Below, piece after piece: positions 34,624 through 43,615 of a stretch of 64,000 nucleotides of DNA (the first letter of the stretch is position 1; each line of letters starts with the position of its first letter). Position numbers and translations under genes: made by a program. This DNA is from Burkholderiales bacterium Ga0077547. GTDB lineage: Bacteria; Pseudomonadota; Gammaproteobacteria; Burkholderiales; Burkholderiaceae_C. The stretch lies in contig LNEY01000012.1 in the NCBI GenBank assembly GCA_001464195.1, forward strand, positions 1 through 64,000, given 5' to 3'. A model generated the notes under the pieces. It was not told where the DNA came from and did no database searches. It saw only the letters and a program-made list of their open reading frames with translations.

Positions 34624-35994
34624 TTAAGGCAGGCCCACAAGTCGGACCACGTCGTTGAAGAGCGCGATGGACATCAACATCAGCAAGATGGCCACTCCCC
34701 CGCGTTGCAGCCTTTCAAGCCACAACTCGGAGACAGGGCGCCCTGTCGTCGCTTCGAAAAGATGGTACATGAGGTGTCCGCCATCGAGCATTGGCAACGG
34801 CAGAAGATTCAAAACGCCCAGGCTGATGCTCACGACCGCGAGAAAACCGAGGTAATACGCGAGCCCGACGCGTACGGACTGACCGGCGTAATCAGCAATG
34901 GTCAGCGGTCCGGTCAGGTTCTTCAGCGAGGCCTCGCCGATCAGCATGCGACCGAACATCTTCAGCGTCAGCACTGACATGTCGGCAGTGCGCGTCACGG
35001 CCCGCGACAGACCGTCGAAGACGTCGTGGCGTACCAGGACCATTTCAGGCGCCCCCCCGATGAACGCCTCGATGCGACCAATGCGGCGCTCGCCGTCCGC
35101 CACGGAGATCGGCTCGACAACGAACTGCAGTCGTTGTCCCCCGCGTTCAATGAGCCACTGCTGGGGCTCAGTCACACTGACTGATGCGCCACTGGAGCGC
35201 ACGAGCTCGCGCAGGCTTGCAGCGTCGGCGATGGCCCGGCCATCGACGGACAACACCCGGTCACCGGCGCGCAGACCGGCCGCTTCGGCGGGCCCGTCTG
35301 GCTTGATCTGGCCCATGATCGGCTCGGCATAGACCCCGAGCAGTCCGATGCGGCGCATCAGCTGTGCATCGACTTCTTGACTGGGCATCCGATCGAGTTC
35401 GAGCATCACGCTGCGCTCATGCTGTCCGTTGACGTCGGCCACACGCAGGTGAACTGGCTCGGCGCGCAACACGCCCTGGGTCAGGTGCCAGACCAGATCG
35501 GTCATCGAATGAATCTCGGTCCACTCTGCTCCATCGGGCGAACTGGCCCGCACCCAGTCACCGGCCCTGAGGCCGGAGCGCTCGGCCATGCTGTCTGCGA
35601 CCGGCGCAGCGAGGACAGCCTTCGGTTCGTCCATGCCAATCCAAAACGCGCTGGCATACAACACCACCGCGAGCAGCAGGTTGGCGATCGGACCGGCGGC
35701 GACGATGGCAGAGCGCTTCCACAGCGCTTGCCGATTGAAAGCACGCTCGACTTCCGCAGAGTCGACCGGCGCTTCGCGCTCGTCGAGCATGCGCACGTAG
35801 CCGCCCAGGGGCAGCATGGAGATAACGAATTCAGTGCTATCGGGCGTGGCCTGTCGTCGCCAAATGACCTTCCCGAAGCCCACCGAGAACCGCAGCACCT
35901 TGACACCGCAGGCGACGGCCACGCGGTAATGCCCGTACTCGTGCACAACGATGAGCACGCCCAGCGTGAGCAAGAAGGCCAGCACCGTGATCAT
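34624..35994 (-). CDS. rseP: Site-2 zinc metalloprotease RseP
   Basis: 456 residues. The zinc motif HExxH is in VVHEYGHYRVA in the first helix; the third ligand region is LPLPMLDGGHLMYHL near the C-terminus. Two PDZ domains lie between (about residues 115-290), one with KPDGPAEAAGLRAGDRVLSV. It cleaves anti-sigma-E and signal-peptide remnants within the membrane. ATG 35994 overlaps the dxr stop (ATGA). Placing it beside bamA links envelope-stress signalling to outer-membrane assembly. Confidence 0.95.
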   Translation of the reverse strand: MITVLAFLLTLGVLIVVHEYGHYRVAVACGVKVLRFSVGFGKVIWRRQATPDSTEFVISMLPLGGYVRMLDEREAPVDSAEVERAFNRQALWKRSAIVAAGPIANLLLAVVLYASAFWIGMDEPKAVLAAPVADSMAERSGLRAGDWVRASSPDGAEWTEIHSMTDLVWHLTQGVLRAEPVHLRVADVNGQHERSVMLELDRMPSQEVDAQLMRRIGLLGVYAEPIMGQIKPDGPAEAAGLRAGDRVLSVDGRAIADAASLRELVRSSGASVSVTEPQQWLIERGGQRLQFVVEPISVADGERRIGRIEAFIGGAPEMVLVRHDVFDGLSRAVTRTADMSVLTLKMFGRMLIGEASLKNLTGPLTIADYAGQSVRVGLAYYLGFLAVVSISLGVLNLLPLPMLDGGHLMYHLFEATTGRPVSELWLERLQRGGVAILLMLMSIALFNDVVRLVGLP

Positions 35995-37190
35995 CGTGCA
36001 ATGCGCTCCGCCCATTGGGACGCCGCTCGACGCACACGCGCGTCAAGTGCGATCAGGCCCTCGACCGAGGCGCACTCGTCTGCCTGCGGAAGCACCGATT
36101 CGAGAACACCGGCGTTGACGTGATGGATCTGGTCAAACCCGATCGCGCCAGCCAGGAATGCCGCCACCGCCACCTCGTTCGCGGCGTTCAACACCGCCGT
36201 GCTGCCTTCGGGTCCGCGCAGCGTCTCCCAGGCCAGTGGCAGCCCCGGATATCGCTGCATATCGGGTGGTTCGAACGTCAGTCCTGCCAGCGACGGAAAG
36301 TCGAGTAGGCCAGCGCCCGACTCCATGCGCTCGGGGAATGACAGTCCGTAGGCGATCGGCACCCGCATATCGGGCGTGCCCAGTTGCGCCAGCACCGAAT
36401 TGTCTCGGCACACCACCATCGAGTGAACGATGCTCTGCGGATGGATGACTACCTTGATCTGCTCGGGCGTCAGGTCGAACAGCCAACGCGCCTCGATGAC
36501 TTCGAGCGCCTTGTTCATCATGGTCGCGGAGTCGACCGAAATCTTGCGTCCCATGACCCAATTCGGGTGAGCACAGGCCTGATCGGGCGTGACGCTGGCC
36601 AGCGTGCCGACGTCGCGCTGTCGGAAGGGGCCCCCGGAGGCGGTCAGGATGATGTGATCAATCCGCGCGGCCCACCGGCTGCGGTCTTCAGGCAGACACT
36701 GGAAGATCGCTGAATGTTCGCTGTCGATCGGGAGCAACTGCGCTCCACCTTCGCGCACTGCCGTCATGAAGAGCGCGCCCCCAACGACCAATGCTTCCTT
36801 GTTCGCAAGCATCAGCCGCTTGCCCGTGCGCGCCGCCGCCAAACACGGTGGCAGTCCGGCTGCGCCGACGATCGCCGCCATCACCGCGTCGACGTTGGGG
36901 TGCGACGCCATCTCGCACAGCGCCTGCGCACCGACCAGTACGGCGGTGGTGCTACCGGCATCGCGCAATTTGGCCTGCAGAGTTTGGGCAGAGGCACTGT
37001 CGGGCAAGACCGCGAAGCGAGGCGTCCAGTCGAGGCACTGGGCCAGCAGCTCATCGATACGGTGTTGCGCGCTCAGCGCGAACACCTCGTACCGATCTCG
37101 GTGGCGCGACAGCACGTCGAGGGTGCTGGTGCCGATGGACCCGGTGGATCCGAGGATGCACACGCGCACGCGTGGAGTCTGCTGGCTCAT
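35991..37190 (-). CDS. dxr: 1-deoxy-D-xylulose 5-phosphate reductoisomerase
   Basis: 399 residues. NADPH-binding ILGSTGSIGTSTLDVL is at the N-terminus; ALVVGGALF, LTASGGPFRQRD and the metal-site region SVDSATMMNKALEVIEA follow. It makes 2-C-methylerythritol 4-phosphate, the committed step of non-mevalonate isoprenoid synthesis. The product feeds IspG (59516 in this window) and UppS (next but one gene upstream). It sits 12 bases after cdsA. Confidence 0.96.
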   Translation of the reverse strand: MSQQTPRVRVCILGSTGSIGTSTLDVLSRHRDRYEVFALSAQHRIDELLAQCLDWTPRFAVLPDSASAQTLQAKLRDAGSTTAVLVGAQALCEMASHPNVDAVMAAIVGAAGLPPCLAAARTGKRLMLANKEALVVGGALFMTAVREGGAQLLPIDSEHSAIFQCLPEDRSRWAARIDHIILTASGGPFRQRDVGTLASVTPDQACAHPNWVMGRKISVDSATMMNKALEVIEARWLFDLTPEQIKVVIHPQSIVHSMVVCRDNSVLAQLGTPDMRVPIAYGLSFPERMESGAGLLDFPSLAGLTFEPPDMQRYPGLPLAWETLRGPEGSTAVLNAANEVAVAAFLAGAIGFDQIHHVNAGVLESVLPQADECASVEGLIALDARVRRAASQWAERIAR

Positions 37191-37202
37191 TTCACACCGA
37201 GG

Positions 37203-38039
37203 TCATAGAGAGCTGAGTGCCAGCGCCAACGGAAAGACCGGCAGCAAGGCGTCCACGCGATCCAGCACACCACCATGGCCGGGCAACAAACCACTGCTGT
37301 CCTTGGCGCCTGCGTGGCGTTTGACCAGCGACTCGACCAGATCACCGACCACGCCCATGGCCACTAGAAATATGCATACCAGAACCAAGCCGGCCAGGCC
37401 TTGGTGCAGGTACACGTGGGTGAACAGGCTGGGCGAGTCCCAAGTCCAGTGGCGATCCATCGCCATCCATACGGCGGCCAGCAGCAGCACGCCCAGCATG
37501 CCGCCCCACACGCCCTCCCAACTCTTGCCAGGGCTGATCGCCAAGGCCAGTCTGCGCCGCCCGAACCTCCGGCCACCAAAGTACGCAGCAATGTCGGACA
37601 CCCACACCAAACAAAAAACAGACAGGATGAAATTGACGCCTATGGTGCGCGCGTCGGCCATCGCCAACCAAGCCAACCACAACCCGAGCAGACCGAGTCC
37701 CCAGCGCAGACTCCGAGGCAACAAGCCCCAGCCCGCAGGACCGACCTTCAGCAACCAGGCACCGCCCAGCACCCACACACCCATCGCCAGCCACCAGGCG
37801 GACGACGGCGCACGACTCACCCAGCCCGCGCCCAGCGCCAGCGCACAGGCGCTGCCCAGCAGCACCGCAAAAGCAATCGCAGGTGTCGAACCGCCCCCGT
37901 TGAGTCGCACCCACTCCCAGCCAGCCGCAGCGATGAACAACACCGTCAACACCACAAACGGAAGCGCCAGGGGGGCGAACAGTGCGGGAAGAAACACGCC
38001 CAGCAACACCAAGGCGGTGATGATTCGCTGCTTGAGCAT
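37203..38039 (-). CDS. cdsA: Phosphatidate cytidylyltransferase
   Basis: 278 residues with about eight membrane helices. The family signature is intact near the C-terminus: SLVKRHAGAKDSSGLLPGHG followed by GVLDRVD. It makes CDP-diacylglycerol, the precursor of all phospholipids. It begins two bases after the uppS stop, so the genes are translationally linked. Confidence 0.95.
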   Translation of the reverse strand: MLKQRIITALVLLGVFLPALFAPLALPFVVLTVLFIAAAGWEWVRLNGGGSTPAIAFAVLLGSACALALGAGWVSRAPSSAWWLAMGVWVLGGAWLLKVGPAGWGLLPRSLRWGLGLLGLWLAWLAMADARTIGVNFILSVFCLVWVSDIAAYFGGRRFGRRRLALAISPGKSWEGVWGGMLGVLLLAAVWMAMDRHWTWDSPSLFTHVYLHQGLAGLVLVCIFLVAMGVVGDLVESLVKRHAGAKDSSGLLPGHGGVLDRVDALLPVFPLALALSSL

Positions 38040-38041
38040 GT

Positions 38042-38797
38042 TCAGCGCACCAGCGGAAGTTCAACCGCCTGCGGCTCCTTGATGGCGCCAAAGCGACGGT
38101 CGCGGCGGGCGTACTCGGCCAAGGCGGCATCGAGCTCGGCCTCACCGAATTCCGGCCACAGGCAATCAGAAAAACAGAGCTCGGAATACGCGGTTTGCCA
38201 CAGCAGAAAATTGCTGATTCGAACCTCGCCGCCCGTTCGTATGAACAGATCAGGATCAGGCGCGTGGCTCAGCGCCATGAAGCGACTGAGCGTGGCCTCG
38301 TCCAGATCGTCCGCGCTGATGCCGGCGCGAATCGCTCGCTGGCAGGCCTGGACCACATCCCAACGGCCGCCGTAATTGAAGGCCACCGACAACGTGATGC
38401 GCGTGTTGTGCTGGGTGCCGCTTTCGGCATGATCCCAAGCTTCCTTCACGTGCGCGGCGATGTCGGTGCGGTCACCCACAATGCGCACGCGCACGCCGTT
38501 CTTGTTCATCACGCCCAGATACTTCGACACCGCCAGCAGCACCAATGACATGAGGCCGGACACCTCGTCATTTGGACGCTTCCAGTTCTCCGATGAGAAC
38601 GCAAACACGGTGAGGTACTCCACGCCGCGGTCGGCGCAGGCCAGCACGGTGTTCACCAGCGTGTCGACGCCTTGCTTGTGCCCGAGAAAGCGCGGCTTGA
38701 ATCGGCTTTTCGCCCAGCGCCCATTGCCATCCATCACGATGGCAATGTGACGCGGAACCTCCGAGGCGTTCGGCAAAGCGCTCACTGAATCAAGCAC
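38042..38797 (-). CDS. uppS: Undecaprenyl diphosphate synthase
   Basis: 251 residues of the cis-prenyltransferase family. Catalytic Asp lies in HIAIVMDGNGRWAKSR; FAFSSENWKRP and the C-terminal DLFIRTGGEVRISNFLLWQ and ELCFSD motifs are complete. It makes the C55 lipid carrier for peptidoglycan and O-antigen. The start is GTG 38797; the first 15 residues are variable in the family, so GTG 38785 is also possible. Confidence 0.95.
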   Translation of the reverse strand: MLDSVSALPNASEVPRHIAIVMDGNGRWAKSRFKPRFLGHKQGVDTLVNTVLACADRGVEYLTVFAFSSENWKRPNDEVSGLMSLVLLAVSKYLGVMNKNGVRVRIVGDRTDIAAHVKEAWDHAESGTQHNTRITLSVAFNYGGRWDVVQACQRAIRAGISADDLDEATLSRFMALSHAPDPDLFIRTGGEVRISNFLLWQTAYSELCFSDCLWPEFGEAELDAALAEYARRDRRFGAIKEPQAVELPLVR

Positions 38798-38833
38798 CTC
38801 AGCGCCTGACCATCACATGGAGCAAAGCGCTGG

Positions 38834-39394
38834 TCATACCGCCATCACTTCTGCTTCTTTCGCCGCCACCAGTCGGTCAATCTCGGCGATGGTGCGATCG
38901 GTCAACTTCTGCATCTCGTCAAGCGAACGGCGCTCGTCGTCTTCGGAAATTTCCTTGTCTTTCAGCAAGCGCTTGGCATGGTCGTTCGCGTCGCGCCGCA
39001 GGTTGCGCACGGCAATGCGTGCATCTTCACCCGCGTTACGCACGATCTTGGTCAGGTCCCGGCGGCGCTCTTCGCTCAGCGCAGGCATCGGCACCCGAAT
39101 CAGATCGCCTTGCGAAGACGGGTTCAAGCCCAGATCACTTTCGCGGATCGCTTTCTCGATCTTTGCGCCCATGCCTTTCTCCCACGGCTGGACGCTGATC
39201 GTGCGGGCATCCAGCAGGCTGACGTTGGCCACCTGGCTGATCGGCACCGGCGAACCGTAATAGTCCACATGCACCTGATCCAGGATGCCTGGGTGCGCAC
39301 GCCCGGTGCGGATCTTGTGCAATTCGTTCTTGAATGCCTCCACCGAACGACTCATCTTCTGCTCGGCGTTTTTCTTGATGTCGGCAATGCTCAT
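38834..39394 (-). CDS. frr: Ribosome recycling factor
   Basis: 186 residues, the standard length. It starts [39 protein letters not shown] and the helical C-terminus with [11 protein letters not shown] and [11 protein letters not shown] are diagnostic. With EF-G it splits ribosomes after termination. It lies between pyrH and uppS in the usual order. Confidence 0.97.
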   Translation of the reverse strand: MSIADIKKNAEQKMSRSVEAFKNELHKIRTGRAHPGILDQVHVDYYGSPVPISQVANVSLLDARTISVQPWEKGMGAKIEKAIRESDLGLNPSSQGDLIRVPMPALSEERRRDLTKIVRNAGEDARIAVRNLRRDANDHAKRLLKDKEISEDDERRSLDEMQKLTDRTIAEIDRLVAAKEAEVMAV

Positions 39395-39451
39395 CGCCCT
39401 GTCCTGCTGATGTCTCTGATGATGTCGCTGAGGAAGTAGCTGCCCGCGGTT

Positions 39452-40162
39452 TTACACATGGACGAGCGTCCCCTCGTCCTCGCCCAGAACCACGCGCTTC
39501 AAGGCGCCTGGCTTGAAAATACTGAACACCTTGATCGGCAGCTTCTGGTCGCGGCACAACGCAAAAGCCGTGGCATCGAGCACTTGCAGATTGCGGCTGA
39601 TGGCCTCGTCGAAGGTGATCTCAGCATAGCGGGTCGCATTCGGATCCTTCTTTGGATCGGCGGTGTAGACGCCATCGACCTTGGTGGCCTTCAGCACGAT
39701 CTGCGCGCCGATCTCGGCACCGCGCAATGCCGCCGCGGTGTCGGTGGTGAAGAACGGGTTACCGGTACCGGCGGCAAAGATCACGACCTTGCCCTCTTCC
39801 AGGTACTGCAGCGCCTTGGGCCGCACGTACGGCTCGACCACCTGCTCGATGCCGATCGCCGACATCACACGCGCCGTCATGCCTTCCTGGCGCATCGTGT
39901 CGGCCAGTGCCAACGCATTCATCACGGTGGCGAGCATGCCCATGTAGTCGGCAGTGGCGCGGTCCATGCCCACTGACCCGCCAGCGACACCCCGAAAGAT
40001 ATTGCCGCCACCGATCACGACCGCCACCTCACAACCCATCAAGGTCACTTCCTGGACCTCCCGCACCATCCGCACGATGGTGGCTCGGTTGATGCCATAG
40101 GCGTCGTCGCCCATCAGGGCTTCGCCAGACAGCTTGAGCAGGATGCGCTTGTAAGCGGGCAT
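39452..40162 (-). CDS. pyrH: Uridylate kinase
   Basis: 236 residues of the amino-acid-kinase fold. [16 protein letters not shown] opens the protein; [11 protein letters not shown], the acceptor loop [17 protein letters not shown] and the nucleotide segment [16 protein letters not shown] follow. It phosphorylates UMP and is allosterically controlled by GTP and UTP. It lies 88 bases after tsf and upstream of frr. Confidence 0.97.
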   Translation of the reverse strand: MPAYKRILLKLSGEALMGDDAYGINRATIVRMVREVQEVTLMGCEVAVVIGGGNIFRGVAGGSVGMDRATADYMGMLATVMNALALADTMRQEGMTARVMSAIGIEQVVEPYVRPKALQYLEEGKVVIFAAGTGNPFFTTDTAAALRGAEIGAQIVLKATKVDGVYTADPKKDPNATRYAEITFDEAISRNLQVLDATAFALCRDQKLPIKVFSIFKPGALKRVVLGEDEGTLVHV

Positions 40163-40250
40163 GTAGTAGGTTTCCTGTGCGGCCGAGATAGCGGAGAGTC
40201 TAAACCGGGCCCACCCGCCGACTCAGGCGATTCGGCGAGCCCGGATGTCG

Positions 40251-41168
40251 TCAGGCGCCCTTCGCCGCCGCGACCTGAGCAGCCACCTCAGCCGCGAAGT
40301 CGTCGACCTTCTTCTCGATGCCTTCTCCGACCACGTACAGGGTGAAGCCCTTCACGACCGTGGCCTTTTCCTTGAGCATCTGCTCGACCGTTTGCTTGTC
40401 GTTCTTGACGAAGGCCTGGTTGAACAGGCTGACTTCCTTCAGGAACTTGGCGACCGAGCCATCGATGCGTTTCGCGACGATCTCGGGCGACTGCGGCGTC
40501 TTGCCTTCGGCCTTGGCCTTCTCAGCGTCTTCAGCGGCCTTCTGGGTCGCCACCGAGCGCTCGGTCTCGATCAGCTTGGCAGGCACGTCGCTGGACTGCA
40601 GCGCCACCGGCTTCATCGCCGCGACGTGCATCGCCACGTCTTTCGCCGCGACCTCGTCACCCTCGAAGTCGACCATCACACCGATGCGCGTGCCGTGCAG
40701 GTAGCTCGCGAGCTTGTTGCCCTCGTAGCGCTTGAAGCGGCGGATCGACATGTTCTCGCCGATCGTGCCGATCAAGCCCTTGCGCACGTCTTCGAGCGTC
40801 GGCCCGTAACCGTCCTGCGCGTAAGGCAGTGCCGACAGCGCGGCGACGTCGGCCGGGTTCTTCTCGGCGACCAACCTGGCGCAGGCGTTTGCCATCGCCA
40901 TGAACATGTCGTTTTTCGACGTGAAGTCGGTTTCGCAGTTCACTTCGACCAATGCACCGGCATTGCCCACCACGGCCGAGACGATCACGCCTTCGGCTGT
41001 CACGCGGGAGGCGGCCTTGCCAGCCTTGCTGCCGAGCTTGACGCGAAGCAGTTCCTCGGCGCGCTCCATGTCGCCACCGGCTTCGGTCAGGGCCTTCTTG
41101 CACTCCATCATGGGTGCGTCGGTCTTGGCGCGCAATTCGCCCACCATGCTTGCTGTGATTGCGGTCAT
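40251..41168 (-). CDS. tsf: Elongation factor Ts
   Basis: 305 residues. The UBA-like N-terminus contains [19 protein letters not shown]; the EF-Tu-contact motif appears as [13 protein letters not shown] (TDFVAxN in most species). It exchanges GDP for GTP on EF-Tu. It is downstream of rpsB, but a strong intrinsic terminator lies between them, so tsf is probably expressed by partial read-through or from its own promoter. Confidence 0.96.
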   Translation of the reverse strand: MTAITASMVGELRAKTDAPMMECKKALTEAGGDMERAEELLRVKLGSKAGKAASRVTAEGVIVSAVVGNAGALVEVNCETDFTSKNDMFMAMANACARLVAEKNPADVAALSALPYAQDGYGPTLEDVRKGLIGTIGENMSIRRFKRYEGNKLASYLHGTRIGVMVDFEGDEVAAKDVAMHVAAMKPVALQSSDVPAKLIETERSVATQKAAEDAEKAKAEGKTPQSPEIVAKRIDGSVAKFLKEVSLFNQAFVKNDKQTVEQMLKEKATVVKGFTLYVVGEGIEKKVDDFAAEVAAQVAAAKGA

Positions 41169-41231
41169 TTCATGTTCTCCAAAGGGTCTGCGGTGTGCGC
41201 ACGTCGCGCAACCGCATGAGGCTCAAACATT

Positions 41232-41258
41232 AAAAAAAGGGGCTGTAACAGCCCCTTT
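41232..41258 (-). terminator. Intrinsic terminator between rpsB and tsf
   Basis: Read on the minus strand: a 10-bp stem AAAGGGGCTG / CAGCCCCTTT with a TTA loop, followed directly by seven T residues. It is a textbook rho-independent terminator, 31 bases after the rpsB stop. It should set a lower level of tsf relative to rpsB. Confidence 0.9.
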
Positions 41259-41288
41259 CGATCTCACATCGGTGAGGCAGTCAGCGGC

Positions 41289-42035
41289 TCAGCTTGCCTC
41301 GCTGACTTCAACGAATTCATCGCCCTCAGCAGCCACGGCCTGGACCACTTCGTTCGTCGAGTTGGACTTACCTTCCAGCACTGCATCGGCGACCGCCTTG
41401 GCGTACAGCGCCACGGCCTTGGCCGAGTCGTCGTTACCGGGGATCACGTAGTCAATGCCGAGCGGCGAGTGGTTCGAATCGACCACGCCAACCACCGGAA
41501 TGCCGAGTTTGTTGGCTTCGGCGATGGCGATCTTGTGGTAGCCGACGTCAATGACAAACAGGGCGTCAGGCAAGGCGCTCATGTCCTGGATGCCGCCGAT
41601 GTCCTTTTCCAGCTTCGCGAGTTCGCGCTGAAACATCAGCGCTTCTTTCTTGATGCGGATCTCGGTGCCGGCTTCGATCTGGGCCTGCATGTCCTTCAGG
41701 CGCTTGAGCGAGCCCTTGACCGTCTTGAAGTTGGTCAACATGCCGCCGAGCCAACGCTGATCAACGTAAGGCATGCCAGCGCGCTGTGCCTCAAGGGCAA
41801 CCACTTCACGAGCCTGACGCTTCGTACCAACCATCAGCACGGTGCCGCGCTTGGCGGCGAGTTGCCGCAGGAACTTCATCGCATCGTTGAAAAGCGGCTG
41901 CGTCTTTTCAAGATTGATGATGTGGATCTTGTTGCGATGGCCGTAGATGTAGGGGGCCATCTTGGGATTCCAGAAGCGGGTCTGGTGTCCAAAGTGGACG
42001 CCGGCTTCCAGCATTTCGCGCATGCTTACAGACAT
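41289..42035 (-). CDS. rpsB: 30S ribosomal protein S2
   Basis: 248 residues. [31 protein letters not shown] and [20 protein letters not shown] are family hallmarks; the C-terminus ends in an acidic tail ([12 protein letters not shown]). ATG 42035 has GGAG at the right distance; the open frame four codons further is not needed. It is the first gene of the rpsB-tsf-pyrH-frr series and has a structured leader. Confidence 0.97.
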   Translation of the reverse strand: MSVSMREMLEAGVHFGHQTRFWNPKMAPYIYGHRNKIHIINLEKTQPLFNDAMKFLRQLAAKRGTVLMVGTKRQAREVVALEAQRAGMPYVDQRWLGGMLTNFKTVKGSLKRLKDMQAQIEAGTEIRIKKEALMFQRELAKLEKDIGGIQDMSALPDALFVIDVGYHKIAIAEANKLGIPVVGVVDSNHSPLGIDYVIPGNDDSAKAVALYAKAVADAVLEGKSNSTNEVVQAVAAEGDEFVEVSEAS

Positions 42036-42178
42036 TAACAACTCCAAAGGTTGATTCTAAAATCCGGCCTGAATCGCCGAACTGCTGGATGTTTTCCAAC
42101 AGCGAGACGACACCTTTTGGCAGCCGGATTTGCGGATGTGTTTATTCGCGGTCGGGATCGTTCCCACCCCGGAAAAAC
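42036..42178 (-). promoter_or_regulatory. Structured rpsB 5' leader (putative S2 autoregulatory site)
   Basis: The leader of about 140 bases can form two nested stems on the minus strand. The outer one pairs AAATCCGGC (42123-42131) with GCCGGATTT (42060-42068) exactly; the inner hairpin is CTGTTGGA / TCCAGCAG (42082-42102) with a 5-base loop. E. coli rpsB also has a structured leader through which S2 represses its own operon. The same role is inferred here; no sequence consensus was checked. Confidence 0.5.
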
Positions 42179-42184
42179 CCGCTG

Positions 42185-42193
42185 AGTATATCA
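42185..42193 (-). promoter_or_regulatory. Extended -10 promoter of rpsB
   Basis: On the minus strand the sequence TGATATACT provides a TGn extended -10 with TATACT. No good -35 box is seen at 17 bases, which is acceptable for extended -10 promoters. Transcription would begin near 42178 and give the leader described above. Confidence 0.55.
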
Positions 42194-42287
42194 GCCCTCA
42201 CATGAATTCGGCCTCTGTTCTTCGCGTGCCCGCTCACCTCCTGGCTTCGTTGGCGCCGAGCCTGCGCTTCAGGCGGCGGCGTTGAGC

Positions 42288-43553
42288 ATGCGCATCGCCG
42301 TGATCGGCGCCGGCATCATCGGTGTCACGACCGCTTATGAGTTGGCTACCCTCGGCCACGACGTCATCGTCTATGAGCAGGGCGGCAGCATCGCAGCAGA
42401 AGCCAGCTTTGCGCATGCGGGACTCGATGGCCTGGGCAGCGCCCTCGCAGGGTCGCCATTGACCGCCTCAGGGAGCCTCATCGCCTTGGCGCTGAGGGGC
42501 CGGATGCCTGCGGCACTCAGATTGGGCTCGGTTTCCGGCGGCACCGGCTGGAAGTTGAAATGGCTGCGGGCGAATCGCCGGGCAGCGCAGCGCAATCTGC
42601 ACGAGCGCCTGCAGCGCATTGCGAGCTACAGCCGGACGCGCACGGCGGAGCTGAGCCAGGCGCTGCACCTGGACTTCGAGCGCTCATCGGGCGTCACCAT
42701 CGTGGCACGCAGCGCTGCCGAGTCGCAACGCCTGCTCGGCGCCGTGTCGGCGCTCGATCAGGTGGGGGTGCGCCATCAGCAACTGACCGCCGACCAGTGT
42801 CGTGCGCTCGAGCCCGGTTTGAATCCGCAGGCCTCGTTGCACTCTGCCGTCCACCTGCCCGACGAGGGCGCGGGTAACAGCCGCGAGTTCGCTCACCTGA
42901 TCAAGCAGCATGCCCAGCGTCACAGCGCGCGCTTTGTATTCGGCGCACAGGTGCGTTCGATACAGCCCGGCACGCGACCCGAGTTGACGATTGAACGCGC
43001 TGGAGAGCGTTCGCGTGAAGGGTTCGACGCGGTGGTGGTCTGCGCCGGCCTGGCCTCGCGTTCGCTGCTCGTGCAGCTTGGCATGAAGCTGCCGCTGGTG
43101 GGTGTGACAGGCTTGTCAGTGACCGCGCCGCTGCGCCTGGATGACCTCCAGCCCTGCCTGGGCCCGATGTCGGTGCTGCTGGACCTGCGGCGTGGGGTCT
43201 CGATCGTCCGCGCCGGGAGTCGGCTGCGGGTGTCGGGTGGCGCTCGGGTCGGCTCGCTGAGCCGCGCACAGGAAGCGTCAGCGTTCAAGCTGTTGTACAG
43301 CGCACTGGACGACTGGTTTCCTGGTGCGGCCCGCACGGCACAGGCGCAGCAGTGGCGCGGAGAGAGCCCCACCTTGCCGGATGGGCTGCCCGTGCTGGGC
43401 CCCAGCGGCCTGGCCGGCGTGTGGCTGAACCTCGGCCACGGCCATGTCGGGTGGGCGCTGTCCTGCGGCTCAGCACGGGTGTTGGCGACACTGATCTCGG
43501 GCGCCGCCGCCGAAATCGACACCACCGGACTGACGATCGATCGATTCCGCTGA
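42288..43553 (+). CDS. FAD-dependent oxidoreductase, DadA-like
   Basis: 421 residues. The dinucleotide-binding motif AVIGAGIIGVTTAYELATLG opens the protein and VYEQGGSIAAEASFAHAG follows, as in D-amino-acid dehydrogenase DadA. The C-terminal FAD loop is LPVLGPSGLAGVWLNLGHGH. It probably oxidises a D-amino acid or a related amine and passes electrons to the quinone pool. ATG 42288 is chosen over TTG 42282. No dadX racemase is adjacent, so the substrate is not fixed. Confidence 0.83.
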   Translation: MRIAVIGAGIIGVTTAYELATLGHDVIVYEQGGSIAAEASFAHAGLDGLGSALAGSPLTASGSLIALALRGRMPAALRLGSVSGGTGWKLKWLRANRRAAQRNLHERLQRIASYSRTRTAELSQALHLDFERSSGVTIVARSAAESQRLLGAVSALDQVGVRHQQLTADQCRALEPGLNPQASLHSAVHLPDEGAGNSREFAHLIKQHAQRHSARFVFGAQVRSIQPGTRPELTIERAGERSREGFDAVVVCAGLASRSLLVQLGMKLPLVGVTGLSVTAPLRLDDLQPCLGPMSVLLDLRRGVSIVRAGSRLRVSGGARVGSLSRAQEASAFKLLYSALDDWFPGAARTAQAQQWRGESPTLPDGLPVLGPSGLAGVWLNLGHGHVGWALSCGSARVLATLISGAAAEIDTTGLTIDRFR

Positions 43554-43615
43554 CGCCGCAGCGCTCTCGGCGCATGATCAACCCCATCGCCTTCAGCCGC
43601 CTCGGCGGACCTCAC

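Noticed and set aside
32618-34627. A 669-codon plus-strand open frame
   Set aside because: It is the antisense shadow of bamA, as is common in GC-rich DNA; the bamA translation has all POTRA and barrel landmarks.
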